A stretch of 64,000 nt of DNA, from the NCBI GenBank assembly GCA_938018055.1, contig CALIKL010000020.1, forward strand, positions 1 through 64,000. The letters are read 5' to 3'. Position 1 is the stretch's first letter. Every line of letters starts with the position of its first letter. Origin of the DNA: an uncultured bacterium. GTDB lineage: Bacteria; Bacteroidota; Rhodothermia; Rhodothermales; UBA10348. The notes beneath the pieces are model-generated. The model worked only from the letters and a program-made list of their open reading frames with translations, made no database searches and was not told the origin of the DNA. Shown here piece by piece: positions 34,017 to 43,175 of this stretch. The position numbers and the translations under genes were made by a program.

Positions 34017-35342
34017 TCATTTTTCGTCAGACGGTTTCGAAATGTGCTCGATCCGCAATCTGACCTGCAGAATGCGGTTGTTTTCCGTCTCGTCTACCGT
34101 GAGATGCAACGGCCCATGTTCGAACGTGTCTCCTTCATTCGGGATCTCGCGGGCAAGGTGGAAGATCAGACCACCAAGCGTCTCGAAATCGAATTGCTCG
34201 GTGTCCATTTCCAACTCGAGGGCCTTGAAAAGATCATCCAGATCGATCTTGGCATCGATCATGAACTCGTTGTCCGAAACGGGATGAATGAGCCCCTCTT
34301 CATCCTCATCATGTTCATCCCGAATTTCCCCCACCACTTCTTCGAGCACGTCTTCGAGGGTGACCAGGCCAGCTGTCCCGCCATATTCATCAACCACAAT
34401 GGCAATGTGTGTGCGTTTTGCCTGGAAGTCGGTCAGCAAATCGTCGAGCATCTTGCCCAACGGAACGAATATGGCAGGGCGCGCCAGACGTGTCCAATCC
34501 ACCGACCTCTCGTTGGGCTGCTCTGTCTGGAATCGGAGCAGGTCTTTGGCGTAGATGATACCCAGGATATTATCCAGGTGCTCCACGTACAGCGGCAGAC
34601 GGGAATGACTGTTTTCGCGAATGATCTCGATGGCCTCTTCAATCGTTGCGTTTACGTTCAGCGCAACGATATCCAGCCGACTGATCATGATTTCACGCAC
34701 GCTGGTTTCGCCGAATTCAACAATGGAGTGAATGAGTTTTTTCTCATCCTGCTCCAGCGTGCCGCTGGCCTCGCCGATCTCCGCGATGGTCTTGAGGTCT
34801 TCGGCAGAGATGCGTTCGTTGAGTCCCTCAAATTTGCCATGGAAAGCGGCCATGGACCGGGCAAGCAGTGAGGAGACGGGTAACAGTACTTTGTGCAGGA
34901 AGACAAGAACGCCGCTCATGCGCTTGCTAAACACAATCGGCTGCTTGGATGCAATAAGCTTTGGCGTGATCTCACTGACAACGAGGATGACGAACGTCAG
35001 GACGACGACTTCAATCAAGAGGGTCGCAATCGGAGACCAATTATTCGCTTCGGCCACCTGATGCGTCATCACCGCTGCTGTGATGGCCGCTCCAACGTTG
35101 ACCACGGTGTTCATGATCAGGATGGTCACGAGCACGGTCCGTGGGTGATTCAGTAGTCGAACCACACGTTTGGACGCCGCATCATCATTGGACTCCAGCT
35201 CCTCTTTGCCAGAGGGGTCGAGCGTGAACAGCGCAACCTCTGATCCCGAGAACAACGATGAGAGAATGAGGAGAACCAGCATCAGCAAGCCGCCCGCAAC
35301 GAAGTCACCCGTATTCAAGGCGACTTCCTGCATGGTCAGCAT
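34017..35342 (-). CDS. CNNM-CBS-CorC_HlyC membrane protein (GldE/hemolysin C-like)
   Basis: The 441-aa protein has an N-terminal DUF21/CNNM membrane domain (about 1-190, three or four helices). A CBS pair at about 210-330 includes EIMISRLDIVALN and THIAIVVDEYGGTAGLVTLE, and a CorC_HlyC domain forms the last 80 residues. Family members are linked to magnesium or cobalt export; in gliding Bacteroidota the relative GldE is needed for motility. The function here is inferred. I chose ATG 35342; a longer start at 35375 adds eleven Pro-rich residues. Confidence 0.85.
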   Translation of the reverse strand: MLTMQEVALNTGDFVAGGLLMLVLLILSSLFSGSEVALFTLDPSGKEELESNDDAASKRVVRLLNHPRTVLVTILIMNTVVNVGAAITAAVMTHQVAEANNWSPIATLLIEVVVLTFVILVVSEITPKLIASKQPIVFSKRMSGVLVFLHKVLLPVSSLLARSMAAFHGKFEGLNERISAEDLKTIAEIGEASGTLEQDEKKLIHSIVEFGETSVREIMISRLDIVALNVNATIEEAIEIIRENSHSRLPLYVEHLDNILGIIYAKDLLRFQTEQPNERSVDWTRLARPAIFVPLGKMLDDLLTDFQAKRTHIAIVVDEYGGTAGLVTLEDVLEEVVGEIRDEHDEDEEGLIHPVSDNEFMIDAKIDLDDLFKALELEMDTEQFDFETLGGLIFHLAREIPNEGDTFEHGPLHLTVDETENNRILQVRLRIEHISKPSDEK

Positions 35343-35437
35343 GGTTGCGAACTCCGGCGCGGGGGGAGGCTCCAAAGGGGGAGAGGACTATCCTCTGGCT
35401 GCTTTCAGGAAACGGTTTGAGGCAAGATACCGCAGAA

Positions 35438-36805
35438 CTAGAAGTACTGTTGCGTGATCATGATGTAAACCAGGATCGCGCCGACGGCGACCGGGCATAC
35501 AAAGCGCACAAGCACAGACCAGAGAGCATGTCCCTGCAGCTTGTGGCCGCTGGCTTCCAGCGCCTCCAGTGCAGCCGGGATGCCCCACTTCCACCCTACG
35601 AAAATACATAGCCCGAGCGCTCCGATTGACAGCGAGTAATTACCCCAGATGATATTCTGGATGTCGAGATATGTCGTTCCCGTTCCAAGGAAGTCGGTGA
35701 GACCGCCTACCGCACCCTGCGAGAGAGCTGACGGAATGGCAAAAACGAGGCAAGCGAGTCCAATCCAAAGAGAAGCCTTTTTTCGATCCCATGACTTTTC
35801 ATCCACGAAGTACGCCACCACTACTTCGAGCAGTGAAATCGTGGAGGTGAGTGCAGCAATCGTCAGAAGGAAGTAAAACGCGATTGCGAACAGGCCGCCT
35901 GCCGGCAACTGGGCAAAAATGGAAGGCAGGACGACAAAGACCAGACCAGGTCCAGCGCTTGGATCGACGCCGACGCTGAAAAGCGCAGGGAAGATGATCA
36001 GACCTGCCAGGATGGCGATACCGGTATCGAAAAATGCCACGATGATCCCGGCCTGTGGCAAGTTTTCTCGATCCGGGAAATAGGATCCGTAGGTGATCAT
36101 GGCACCCATGCCAAGAGATAGGCTGAAGAGCGCCTGTCCAAGAGCAGCCATGATTACGTCCACCGACAGCTTGGAAAAGTCCGGCTGGAAGAGATAGGCG
36201 ATCCCGGCACCTCCGCCGTCCAGAGTCATTGCACGGATGGCCATGACGACGAGCATGACCAACAACGTGGGCATGAGGATTTTAGTGGCCCGCTCGATTC
36301 CGTTGGAAACGCCACCGCGAACCACGAGGATGGTCATCGCCATGAAAATGGCCGTCAGAACCAGGGGCATGAAGGACCCGCCGATCAGCGCTTCGAAAAC
36401 CGCATTGCTCTCGGCGGCCGTTGTTACGCCACCCACCTGTCCGGTGACCGCACCCCAGAGGTAGGAGAGGGTCCAACCCGCAATGACGGAGTAGAAGGCC
36501 AGAATGCCGAATCCGGTCAAGACTCCCAGGCCGCCCAGCCACTTCCAGTTCGTGCCTGGCGCCAGTTTCTTGAATGCACCGACCGGATTGAGCTTGGTGA
36601 ATCGTCCGATGGAAAGCTCCGAAAGAACTACGGGTACCCCAATCAGCAGCACGAAGGCCAAGTAAACCAGTACGAAGGCACCGCCGCCATTCTCACCGGC
36701 GGTATACGGAAAGCGCCAGATGTTGCCGAGTCCGATAGCGGAGCCGGCAGCTGCAAGAATGAATCCTGCCTTGCCACTCCATTGACCGCGTCCTGCAGAA
36801 GCCAT
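35438..36805 (-). CDS. Sodium-dependent transporter of the NSS/SNF family
   Basis: The 455-aa protein has about eleven or twelve membrane helices. TM1 carries the family signature GSAIGLGNIWRFPYTAGENG, which lines the sodium and substrate sites. Bacterial NSS proteins mostly carry amino acids such as Leu, Trp or Tyr with Na+. The start is taken at ATG 36805 because it precedes the conserved GQWSGKAGFILAAAG; the 24 upstream residues look unrelated. It lies between ssb and the CNNM gene on the same strand, with a terminator separating it from ssb. Confidence 0.92.
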   Translation of the reverse strand: MASAGRGQWSGKAGFILAAAGSAIGLGNIWRFPYTAGENGGGAFVLVYLAFVLLIGVPVVLSELSIGRFTKLNPVGAFKKLAPGTNWKWLGGLGVLTGFGILAFYSVIAGWTLSYLWGAVTGQVGGVTTAAESNAVFEALIGGSFMPLVLTAIFMAMTILVVRGGVSNGIERATKILMPTLLVMLVVMAIRAMTLDGGGAGIAYLFQPDFSKLSVDVIMAALGQALFSLSLGMGAMITYGSYFPDRENLPQAGIIVAFFDTGIAILAGLIIFPALFSVGVDPSAGPGLVFVVLPSIFAQLPAGGLFAIAFYFLLTIAALTSTISLLEVVVAYFVDEKSWDRKKASLWIGLACLVFAIPSALSQGAVGGLTDFLGTGTTYLDIQNIIWGNYSLSIGALGLCIFVGWKWGIPAALEALEASGHKLQGHALWSVLVRFVCPVAVGAILVYIMITQQYF

Positions 36806-36997
36806 GGGGTTACGTTTGATTGAGTTCGGGATACAAAAAAGCCAAAGGAACAGAGGCGATGAACTCCTCAGAGCCACCCGTCACAACGCGCCAAGTGCAA
36901 TTCGGCGCTCCACAGGCTACGTCTCGGCCTTCGGCGCCTGCAATAACCCGCTTCGAGCGAATAAAAGCAAGCCGAATCGCGGTATGCAGGGCCCTCA

Positions 36998-37034
36998 ATA
37001 AAAAGCGGGCTCGGGGCACCGCCCCGAGCCCGCT
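36998..37034 (-). terminator. Intrinsic terminator of ssb
   Basis: On the minus strand AGCGGGCTCGGGGC/GCCCCGAGCCCGCT forms a 14-pair stem with a three-base loop, followed by TTTTAT. It is 33 bases after the ssb stop. Confidence 0.92.
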
Positions 37035-37066
37035 CACGTAGCTCACCCCAACCTGTGCTGGAACGG

Positions 37067-37528
37067 TTAAAACGGCAGGTCGTCGTCCGGCTGGAACGTG
37101 TAATCATCACGTTTGCCAGAGTCAGCGGCTGCCGGAGCAGGCGAAGACATGGAGCCCGATGGGCTGGAAGATCCGAACGATCCCCCTCCACCTTCGCGCC
37201 CGCTGAGCATCATCATCTCGCGTGCTTTGATTTCCGTTGTGTAGCGGGTGTTGCCGTCCTTGTCTTCCCACTGACGTGTCTGCAGGGAGCCCTCGAAGTA
37301 GACCTGTGATCCTTTCTTGAGATACTCGTTGCAGATTTCAGCCAGTCGCGCCCACGCAACCACGCTGTGCCATTCGGTCCGTTCGACCCATTCGCCGCTC
37401 GCATCCTTATACGACTCATTGGTCGCCAAGCGGATATTGCAAACGGCGGTGCCAGAACCGGTGTAACGCAGTTCCGGATCCTGCCCCAGATTTCCTACCA
37501 AAATGACTTTATTGACTCCACGTGCCAT
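37067..37528 (-). CDS. ssb: Single-stranded DNA-binding protein
   Basis: SSB coats single-stranded DNA in replication, repair and recombination. The 153-aa protein has the OB fold in about 1-110 ([19 protein letters not shown] and [16 protein letters not shown]). A Gly/Ser/Pro-rich linker follows, then the acidic tip DDDLPF that recruits partner proteins. It has an unusually good Shine-Dalgarno (AGGAGGTG) five bases before the ATG and its own strong terminator, so it is a monocistronic, probably highly expressed gene. Confidence 0.97.
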   Translation of the reverse strand: MARGVNKVILVGNLGQDPELRYTGSGTAVCNIRLATNESYKDASGEWVERTEWHSVVAWARLAEICNEYLKKGSQVYFEGSLQTRQWEDKDGNTRYTTEIKAREMMMLSGREGGGGSFGSSSPSGSMSSPAPAAADSGKRDDYTFQPDDDLPF

Positions 37529-37950
37529 CAGTACACCTCCTGAAATGTCTTAATCCCTGTCGAAGGGAATCGTGTGTTCATGTGCCCCTGGCGATTCTAT
37601 ACGTGTCCGTCAATCGGGTCTTCTTTCGACTCGTCGACCTTCGGGAAGAGACCAGCCCTGGAGCTTGTCGGCTTCCCATCTCTCACTGCGAAACCACCAG
37701 GAGATGCAAATGAATGGGAGTAAGTGAAGGACTTGGTCCGCGCTCCCTTTTCATAGAGCCCGCCGCATCCTGTTTGTAACTTGATCGATGTGCAATGTCG
37801 CCGACAGGTGTGACACCCTATCGTCGCAGGGCGCTACCATGTAGACCCCCTTTGCACATCGCTTCCGATTGTACGCCAGGACCACGCAACGTTCACCGGA
37901 AGTTTTCCACAACCATCTTCTCGATCACCACGTCAGACGGCGTCCCTTCC
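37529..37950. other. Divergent promoter region between ssb and mazG
   Basis: No protein gene is recognised in these 422 bases. It must carry the ssb promoter and probably that of mazG. A short perfect dyad GGTGT-G-ACACC is at 37807-37817. The open frame running from 37795 into mazG shows no similarity before the mazG start. Confidence 0.5.
37534..37541 (-). promoter_or_regulatory. Strong ribosome binding site of ssb
   Basis: The minus-strand sequence AGGAGGTG stands five bases before the ssb ATG. Most genes in this window lack such a match, which makes this one stand out and fixes the start. Confidence 0.85.
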
Positions 37951-38766
37951 ATGTCAGAAAAGATTTACGATCCCGTCTTCACCGAGTCCGGTGAACCCAT
38001 CGAAAAGTGGGCCGACTTCGTAGCCATCGTCAGGCAGCTTCGTCGCGACTGCCCCTGGGATCACGAGCAGACGCACGACAGCGTCAAGCATCTGCTCATC
38101 GAGGAGGCCTACGAGACGGTCGAAGCCATTGATGATGGCGATATGGGGCATCTGTGCAAGGAGTTGGGAGACATCCTGTTGCACGTCGTGTTCCACTCGG
38201 TCATGGCGGCCGAGACCGGATCATTCACGCTCCAGGATGTGATCGAAGCCGAAACGGAAAAGCTCGTACGTCGGCACCCACACGTTTTCGGTGATACGAC
38301 CGTTGGCAGTGTGGACGATGTCCTGACGAACTGGGAAACAATCAAGCTGCGGGAAGGGGAGAAGAAGTCAGCGATGGAGGGCGTGCCGCGCCACCTGCCG
38401 ACGTTGCTTCGGGCCTACCGCATCCAGGAGAAGGCGGCAGGAGTCGGTTTCGACTTTCCGTCCTCTGATGATGCGTGGGACAAGGTGGCCGAAGAGCTGG
38501 ACGAATTTCGCGAACTGGTGGATGCCAAAGCTCCCATTGAGCAGCAGGAAAAAGAGCTGGGCGACCTGATTTTTGCCATCGTCAACCACGCTCGTATCAG
38601 CGGTATCAACCCGGAAAATGCACTTGCGCGCACCAATGCCAAGTTCATTTGTCGCTTCCAGGGCGTTGAGCAGGCGCTGGAGGCAGAAGGGTCTTCGCTC
38701 GTGGATGCCACGCTGGAAGAAATGGATGCCCACTGGAATCGCATCAAAAAAGAAGAGCAGGCCTGA
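37951..38766 (+). CDS. mazG: Nucleoside triphosphate pyrophosphohydrolase MazG
   Basis: MazG hydrolyses NTPs and dNTPs, including non-canonical ones, to monophosphates. The 271-aa protein has two MazG-type helical modules. The first has CPWDHEQTHDSVKHLLIEEAYE (about 31-52), with the acidic metal-binding helix, and the second has EELDEFRELVD and EKELGDLIFAIVNHAR (about 180-215). I chose ATG 37951 because the conserved domain begins there. It converges with the amidohydrolase operon 53 bases away, sharing a bidirectional-looking hairpin. Confidence 0.93.
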   Translation: MSEKIYDPVFTESGEPIEKWADFVAIVRQLRRDCPWDHEQTHDSVKHLLIEEAYETVEAIDDGDMGHLCKELGDILLHVVFHSVMAAETGSFTLQDVIEAETEKLVRRHPHVFGDTTVGSVDDVLTNWETIKLREGEKKSAMEGVPRHLPTLLRAYRIQEKAAGVGFDFPSSDDAWDKVAEELDEFRELVDAKAPIEQQEKELGDLIFAIVNHARISGINPENALARTNAKFICRFQGVEQALEAEGSSLVDATLEEMDAHWNRIKKEEQA

Positions 38767-38783
38767 CGAATCAGACCTGCTCT
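38744..38783 (-). terminator. Terminator of the amidohydrolase operon
   Basis: The arms AGAGCAGG-CTGA and TCAG-CCTGCTCT form a twelve-pair stem with one C/A mismatch and a CGAA loop. On the minus strand it is followed by TCTTTTTTG. The T-run lies inside the mazG coding end, so the terminator serves the minus-strand genes ending at 38819. Confidence 0.8.
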
Positions 38784-38818
38784 ACCGAAGCACGTGGTCT
38801 CGTGGGCCGAATGGCAGA

Positions 38819-40162
38819 CTAGTTGTCGGCAGGCAGGATCTCGACCGGCTGAAGACGCCCTTCGTCTCGATTGAGGAATTCCTGATAGAGGTCCAGGTGG
38901 CGGCTGTCGATCGGTACGTTGAACCCATCGATGAACAGGGCCAGGATATTGGTACTGGTCTCAAATGGGTCGCCGTCGGACACGAACAGGTTGGCCTTCT
39001 TGCCGACCTCGATGGAGCCGTAATCGGCATCGATGCCGAAGATCTCGGCCGGTCCGAGCGTCACGGCTCGAAGCGCAGCTTCCTTGCCCATGCCATACGT
39101 GGCGGCAAATCCCGCATTGAACGGCAGTTGGCGCACGTTTTCGGATTCGCCACTGCGCAGAGCGACAGACACCCCTGCTTCAGAGAGCAGCCCGGCGTTG
39201 GCATACGCGCGGTCATACCGATCCGACGAGCGGGTCGGCGTGGCCAGGATGGGACCAACCAGTACCGGAATACCTGCTTCGGCCAACCGATCTGCTACGC
39301 GCCATCCTTCGTTCACGCCGCTGAAGACAACGTTTGGAAACTCACGCTCCTGAACCCATGCAATGGCTTTGACGATATCGTCGGCGGCGTTGACCTTCAC
39401 CATCAAGGAGACCTCGCCTGACAGCACCGGACGAAGGGCATCCATTTCTGGTGCATAGACAGGCCGCTCTTTGCCCGTCGGATCAGCTTCGTAAGCCGAA
39501 ACGATCTGGTTGTAGAGCACAGCCCGATCAAACACCTCATTCAGCTTCGCCATGTTATTGCGATAGCGCTCCTGGCGACGATCCGGACCCTCCTGAGCCC
39601 ACCATGGGCGATCGCCCGATGGCTCGGCCGGGAATTGAACGATGACCGACTTGGCGCCAGCTGTCATCTGCTCCGCGGTATAGCCGAACAGGTTGATCAT
39701 GGCTGCTGTACCCGGCAGCAGCCCCCCGGAGGGCTCTGCAATCACCGTCGTCACCCCGCTCACGCGGGTCACGGGAATGGCAATCGCGTTCGGGTTGACG
39801 GCCGTGAGGGCGTCCATATGGGGGTTGATGTCACCGATTTCCCGGGTGTCGTTCGTTTCGGCGACACTGCCGACCTCGGTCAGACCGAGGGACGTACCGG
39901 AGTCGATCATTCCCGGGTAGATATGTAGGCCTGAGCCGTCAATCACGCGAGCGCTTTCCGGGATGGCCACGTTTTCGCCCACGGCGATGATGCGATCTCC
40001 CTCGATCACGACGGTACCGTTTTCAATTGTGCCGTTTGCAACGGTTTCTATCCGGGCGTTGGTGATGGCGTAGGTGCCCTGCCGGGCCTTGTCATCCTGC
40101 TGCTGTGCCTGCTGCGGCAGGAACGTTGTCAGCGCCAGGACAAGAGTCATAAACAGATTCAT
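38819..40162 (-). CDS. Exported amidohydrolase-like protein lacking metal ligands (paralogue A)
   Basis: The 447-aa protein has a signal peptide (MNLFMTLVLALTTFLP) and the amidohydrolase superfamily frame: a composite N-terminal beta-sandwich (ITNARIETVANGTIENG) and the C-terminal GSIEVGKKANLFVSDGDPF. The metal ligands are gone. The HxH position reads YPGMIDSGTSLG, and the later strand-end His and Asp sites read LMVKVNA, VVFSGVNEG and VALRSGESEN. It is probably not a hydrolase by itself. It is the last of three related genes; the others are at 40177-41601 and 41613-43064. A scaffold or regulatory subunit role is my inference. Confidence 0.85.
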   Translation of the reverse strand: MNLFMTLVLALTTFLPQQAQQQDDKARQGTYAITNARIETVANGTIENGTVVIEGDRIIAVGENVAIPESARVIDGSGLHIYPGMIDSGTSLGLTEVGSVAETNDTREIGDINPHMDALTAVNPNAIAIPVTRVSGVTTVIAEPSGGLLPGTAAMINLFGYTAEQMTAGAKSVIVQFPAEPSGDRPWWAQEGPDRRQERYRNNMAKLNEVFDRAVLYNQIVSAYEADPTGKERPVYAPEMDALRPVLSGEVSLMVKVNAADDIVKAIAWVQEREFPNVVFSGVNEGWRVADRLAEAGIPVLVGPILATPTRSSDRYDRAYANAGLLSEAGVSVALRSGESENVRQLPFNAGFAATYGMGKEAALRAVTLGPAEIFGIDADYGSIEVGKKANLFVSDGDPFETSTNILALFIDGFNVPIDSRHLDLYQEFLNRDEGRLQPVEILPADN

Positions 40163-40176
40163 GGTGTTTTCCTGGC

Positions 40177-41601
40177 TTAGTCGTTGACGGTGTGGGCGTG
40201 AGGCAGATCGACATCCGCCACAGACTGGAAAAAGGACATCAGGTCAGCGACTTCCTCATGACTATGCATGTGGTCGCGTCCAGTGACTTGGCCTTCGTAT
40301 TGCCCGACTTCGGCAGAAGGATCTACATCTACCCGCATATCGTCGGCATCATTCTCACGATCAAACACCTTCACCCCGTCGACATAAGTCAACACCGGGA
40401 TGGTGTAGATGGAAAGCGGATGGCCTTCGAAAATGGCGATATCGCCGTCCTTCCCGATTTCGATACTGCCCACACGATCCTGGATACCCAACTGGATAGC
40501 GGGATTGATCGTGATCATGGACAGGGCCTCGTCATCCGTCAGACCGCCGTAGCGCTGAGACTTGGCCGCCTCGTGGTAAAGGTGTCGGTTCAGTTCAGCG
40601 CTGTCTGAGTTGATGGACGTGACCACGCCGTTTCGCATCAGGATGGCTGCATTGTAGGACGTGGAGTAATAGACTTCGAACTTGTAGGACCACCAATCGG
40701 AGAAGACGCTCGCATGAGCCCCGAATTCGGCGAGTTCCGGGGCCACCTTGAACGCTTCGTTGGCGTGCTGGAAAGTGATGCGATCAACGCCATAGTCGCC
40801 CAAGACCCGCGTCAGCATGACAATCTCATCGGCACGGTAGCTGTGGCAATGAATGAGGATCTCGCCACGAAGGATATCAGCCATCACTTCGAGTCGCTCA
40901 TTCCAGACTGGAGGTACGGCCCGCGGATTTGTGGAAGCCTCTGCGTTGTAGGCATCCCAGGCTTCCATGTAGCGCTTACCGTTCTCGAATGCGGACCGAA
41001 GGACCTGCTCCACACCCATTCGGGTGGCCGGCACGATGGCGCCGCTTCCGCCGGAAGCGCGGCGTCCATGCACACGAGTCGGATTCTCGCCGAGGGCAAA
41101 TTTGATGGTACGCGGAGCTCCGTCGAAGCGGATATCATCCGGATCCGTGGCGCCCCATCGATGCTTGATGGTTTCATTCTGTCCACCAATCACGTTGGCT
41201 GAGCCGTGCATGATGTGTGACACCGTGACGCCACCTGCTGAGGCCCGGTAGATTCCAAGGCTGTACGGGTTGGTTACGTCCTCCATGGATACTTCGGCCG
41301 TGACGGGACTGGTGCCTTCATTCACAGAAGAGAGGGCAATGTGGGCATGGGCGTCGATGATGCCTGGCATCACGAATTTGCCCGTGGCATCGACATCTTC
41401 GGCGCCTCGAGGCGCCCGAAGCCCTGAACCGATCTGGGCGATGATGCCGTCACGAATCAGGATGTCGGTGTTCTGCAGCGTCCCGTTGGTGACGGTCAGC
41501 ACCGTCGCATTGCGTACGAGGACGTCCTGGGCATGCGCGTCTGACGTGAGGAATCCTACAGTCAGCAGCGCGATCAGGAAGAGGCGGATCGTGTTATTCA
41601 T
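40177..41601 (-). CDS. Exported amidohydrolase, catalytically complete (paralogue B)
   Basis: This is a 474-aa periplasmic or secreted enzyme of the amidohydrolase superfamily with signal peptide MNNTIRLFLIALLTVGFLTS. All metal-site residues are visible: HAH (85-87) after PGIID, the carboxylated Lys candidate K167 (RTIKFALGENP), H251 and H253 (LIHCHSYRADE), H279 (TFQHANEA) and D333 (SINSDSAEL). The pattern is like imidazolonepropionase-related hydrolases; the substrate is unknown. ATG 41601 has an AGGAA seven bases upstream; the GTG at 41616 overlaps the previous stop (GTGA) and is possible. It lies between two degenerate paralogues. Confidence 0.9.
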   Translation of the reverse strand: MNNTIRLFLIALLTVGFLTSDAHAQDVLVRNATVLTVTNGTLQNTDILIRDGIIAQIGSGLRAPRGAEDVDATGKFVMPGIIDAHAHIALSSVNEGTSPVTAEVSMEDVTNPYSLGIYRASAGGVTVSHIMHGSANVIGGQNETIKHRWGATDPDDIRFDGAPRTIKFALGENPTRVHGRRASGGSGAIVPATRMGVEQVLRSAFENGKRYMEAWDAYNAEASTNPRAVPPVWNERLEVMADILRGEILIHCHSYRADEIVMLTRVLGDYGVDRITFQHANEAFKVAPELAEFGAHASVFSDWWSYKFEVYYSTSYNAAILMRNGVVTSINSDSAELNRHLYHEAAKSQRYGGLTDDEALSMITINPAIQLGIQDRVGSIEIGKDGDIAIFEGHPLSIYTIPVLTYVDGVKVFDRENDADDMRVDVDPSAEVGQYEGQVTGRDHMHSHEEVADLMSFFQSVADVDLPHAHTVND

Positions 41602-41612
41602 GGGTCTGTTCC

Positions 41613-43064
41613 TCACTGATTGGAAGTGGAAGCTTCGGCACGGTCCCGGGATCGATTGCCCAAGGATGTGTTCGAAGGTTCATGCATCTGGCCAGCCACA
41701 AAGACCATTTTGATTGACGTGTCTTCGTCGAAGACGTCGCCATCGGTCACGATCAGATTGGCCATCTTACCCGTATCGATGGATCCCATGCGGTCGGAAG
41801 CGCCGAAGAGAGCTGCTGCATTAACGGTCAGCGCGGCCAGGGCCGCTTCACGACTGAGACCTGCTTCGATCATTTCCCGAAGATTCCCATGCACGTCTCC
41901 CGCCGATACGCCCATCGTCGTAAACGCGAAGGGAATACCTGCATTTTCGTAGAGAGCTGCCATGCCGACATACCGTGAACGAGACCACAACTGGCGGGCT
42001 TCGAGGTTCTCTTTCTCGGCTTCTACATCCCGGAATGTGGCTGTCCGCGTCTCATCGTCGTACGAATCCAGAATGTGCTGGAGCGAATCGGCCTTCAACT
42101 TGGCGGCAAACCGAGGTTGGTCGGGCAAATCGAGGGTCAGTGCAACGGGTAGCCCGCTGCCTGCCACCTTATCGACCGTATCGATTCCCCCTTCGAGGCC
42201 GGTCAGGATCATCGAGAATCCAAGCTCCTCTTGGAGCGTCATGGCCCGATGGATCTCCAGTACCTCGTCGGTCCAGACAAGCACGTGGCGATCGCCCGCG
42301 ACTACTGGAAAAAACGCCTCATGCACGGCATCGTAGGGAGGACGCGCAAGACCGCTCGGGTCCTCGGCATACATGGCCTCCAGCCTCATGCGGCGGTCCG
42401 CTTCACGGTAGAGTTGGCGAAATTTGGACATGATGGCCATAGGCGTTCCAGGATACACACCCTGTGCGCCGGTGAACTGGAAGAACATGGGCTGCATGCC
42501 CTGCAGGATCATCTCCGAACTATTGGTGCCGGCTGACAGCGCCATCGTGGCCTGCCCCGGAAGCATGCGACCGCGCGGTGCGACCATGATGGTCGTGAAT
42601 CCCACGTTGCGCAGCTTTTCCAGATCACCGTGGTCGGGGTCCAGAGCCGTACGGGCACTGGCTTCAGGCGTGATGCCAGCTCGATCGAAGGGGGGATTGC
42701 TGCGGTCCGGAACTGATTCAGGCTGCCCTTGATTGCGGGGCTCAGGAATGCCGGTATGGGAAAGCGCATCAATGAAGCCGGCATAAACGGTCAGGCTGTC
42801 ACCGTCTATGACATGTGCATCATAAGGGACATCAACCCGACGTCCGACGGCCGTGATGACGCCGTCTCTAAAAACGACTGTTCCGGATTGCAAAACGCGA
42901 GCGGGCCCCTGCACGATGCGGGCGTTTTCGATTGCAACCACGTTAGATACCACAGGGATATCAGGGCTGTTTTTCTGGGCATATGCCTCATGGGGCATGC
43001 CCCCGAGCCATACCAGGGCGGCGCAGAACGCAGCGCCCCGAAGAATTCCTCGAAAGGAGTACAT
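41613..43064 (-). CDS. Exported amidohydrolase-like protein lacking metal ligands (paralogue C)
   Basis: The 483-aa protein has a signal peptide ending HEAYAQK. It keeps the superfamily scaffold (AIENARIVQGPARVLQSGTV at the start, GSIDTGKMANLIVTDGDVF near the end). The HxH site reads GFIDALSHTGIP, and the later His and Asp sites read HVLVWTDEVLEIH, MILTGLEGG and AFTTMGVSAGD, so the metal centre cannot be normal. It is first in the three-gene set, overlapping or abutting paralogue B. Together with A it suggests that B works with one or two non-catalytic partners. Confidence 0.85.
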   Translation of the reverse strand: MYSFRGILRGAAFCAALVWLGGMPHEAYAQKNSPDIPVVSNVVAIENARIVQGPARVLQSGTVVFRDGVITAVGRRVDVPYDAHVIDGDSLTVYAGFIDALSHTGIPEPRNQGQPESVPDRSNPPFDRAGITPEASARTALDPDHGDLEKLRNVGFTTIMVAPRGRMLPGQATMALSAGTNSSEMILQGMQPMFFQFTGAQGVYPGTPMAIMSKFRQLYREADRRMRLEAMYAEDPSGLARPPYDAVHEAFFPVVAGDRHVLVWTDEVLEIHRAMTLQEELGFSMILTGLEGGIDTVDKVAGSGLPVALTLDLPDQPRFAAKLKADSLQHILDSYDDETRTATFRDVEAEKENLEARQLWSRSRYVGMAALYENAGIPFAFTTMGVSAGDVHGNLREMIEAGLSREAALAALTVNAAALFGASDRMGSIDTGKMANLIVTDGDVFDEDTSIKMVFVAGQMHEPSNTSLGNRSRDRAEASTSNQ

Positions 43065-43175
43065 GAGCGTTGGAATTGGTTGAGCACACGAACGGGACGC
43101 CCAACATACCGTGGTCGCCTCGACCTTTCAAGGCAAACCAACGCCTGTTTTCGCTTCACAGGACCAGGGAGACGA

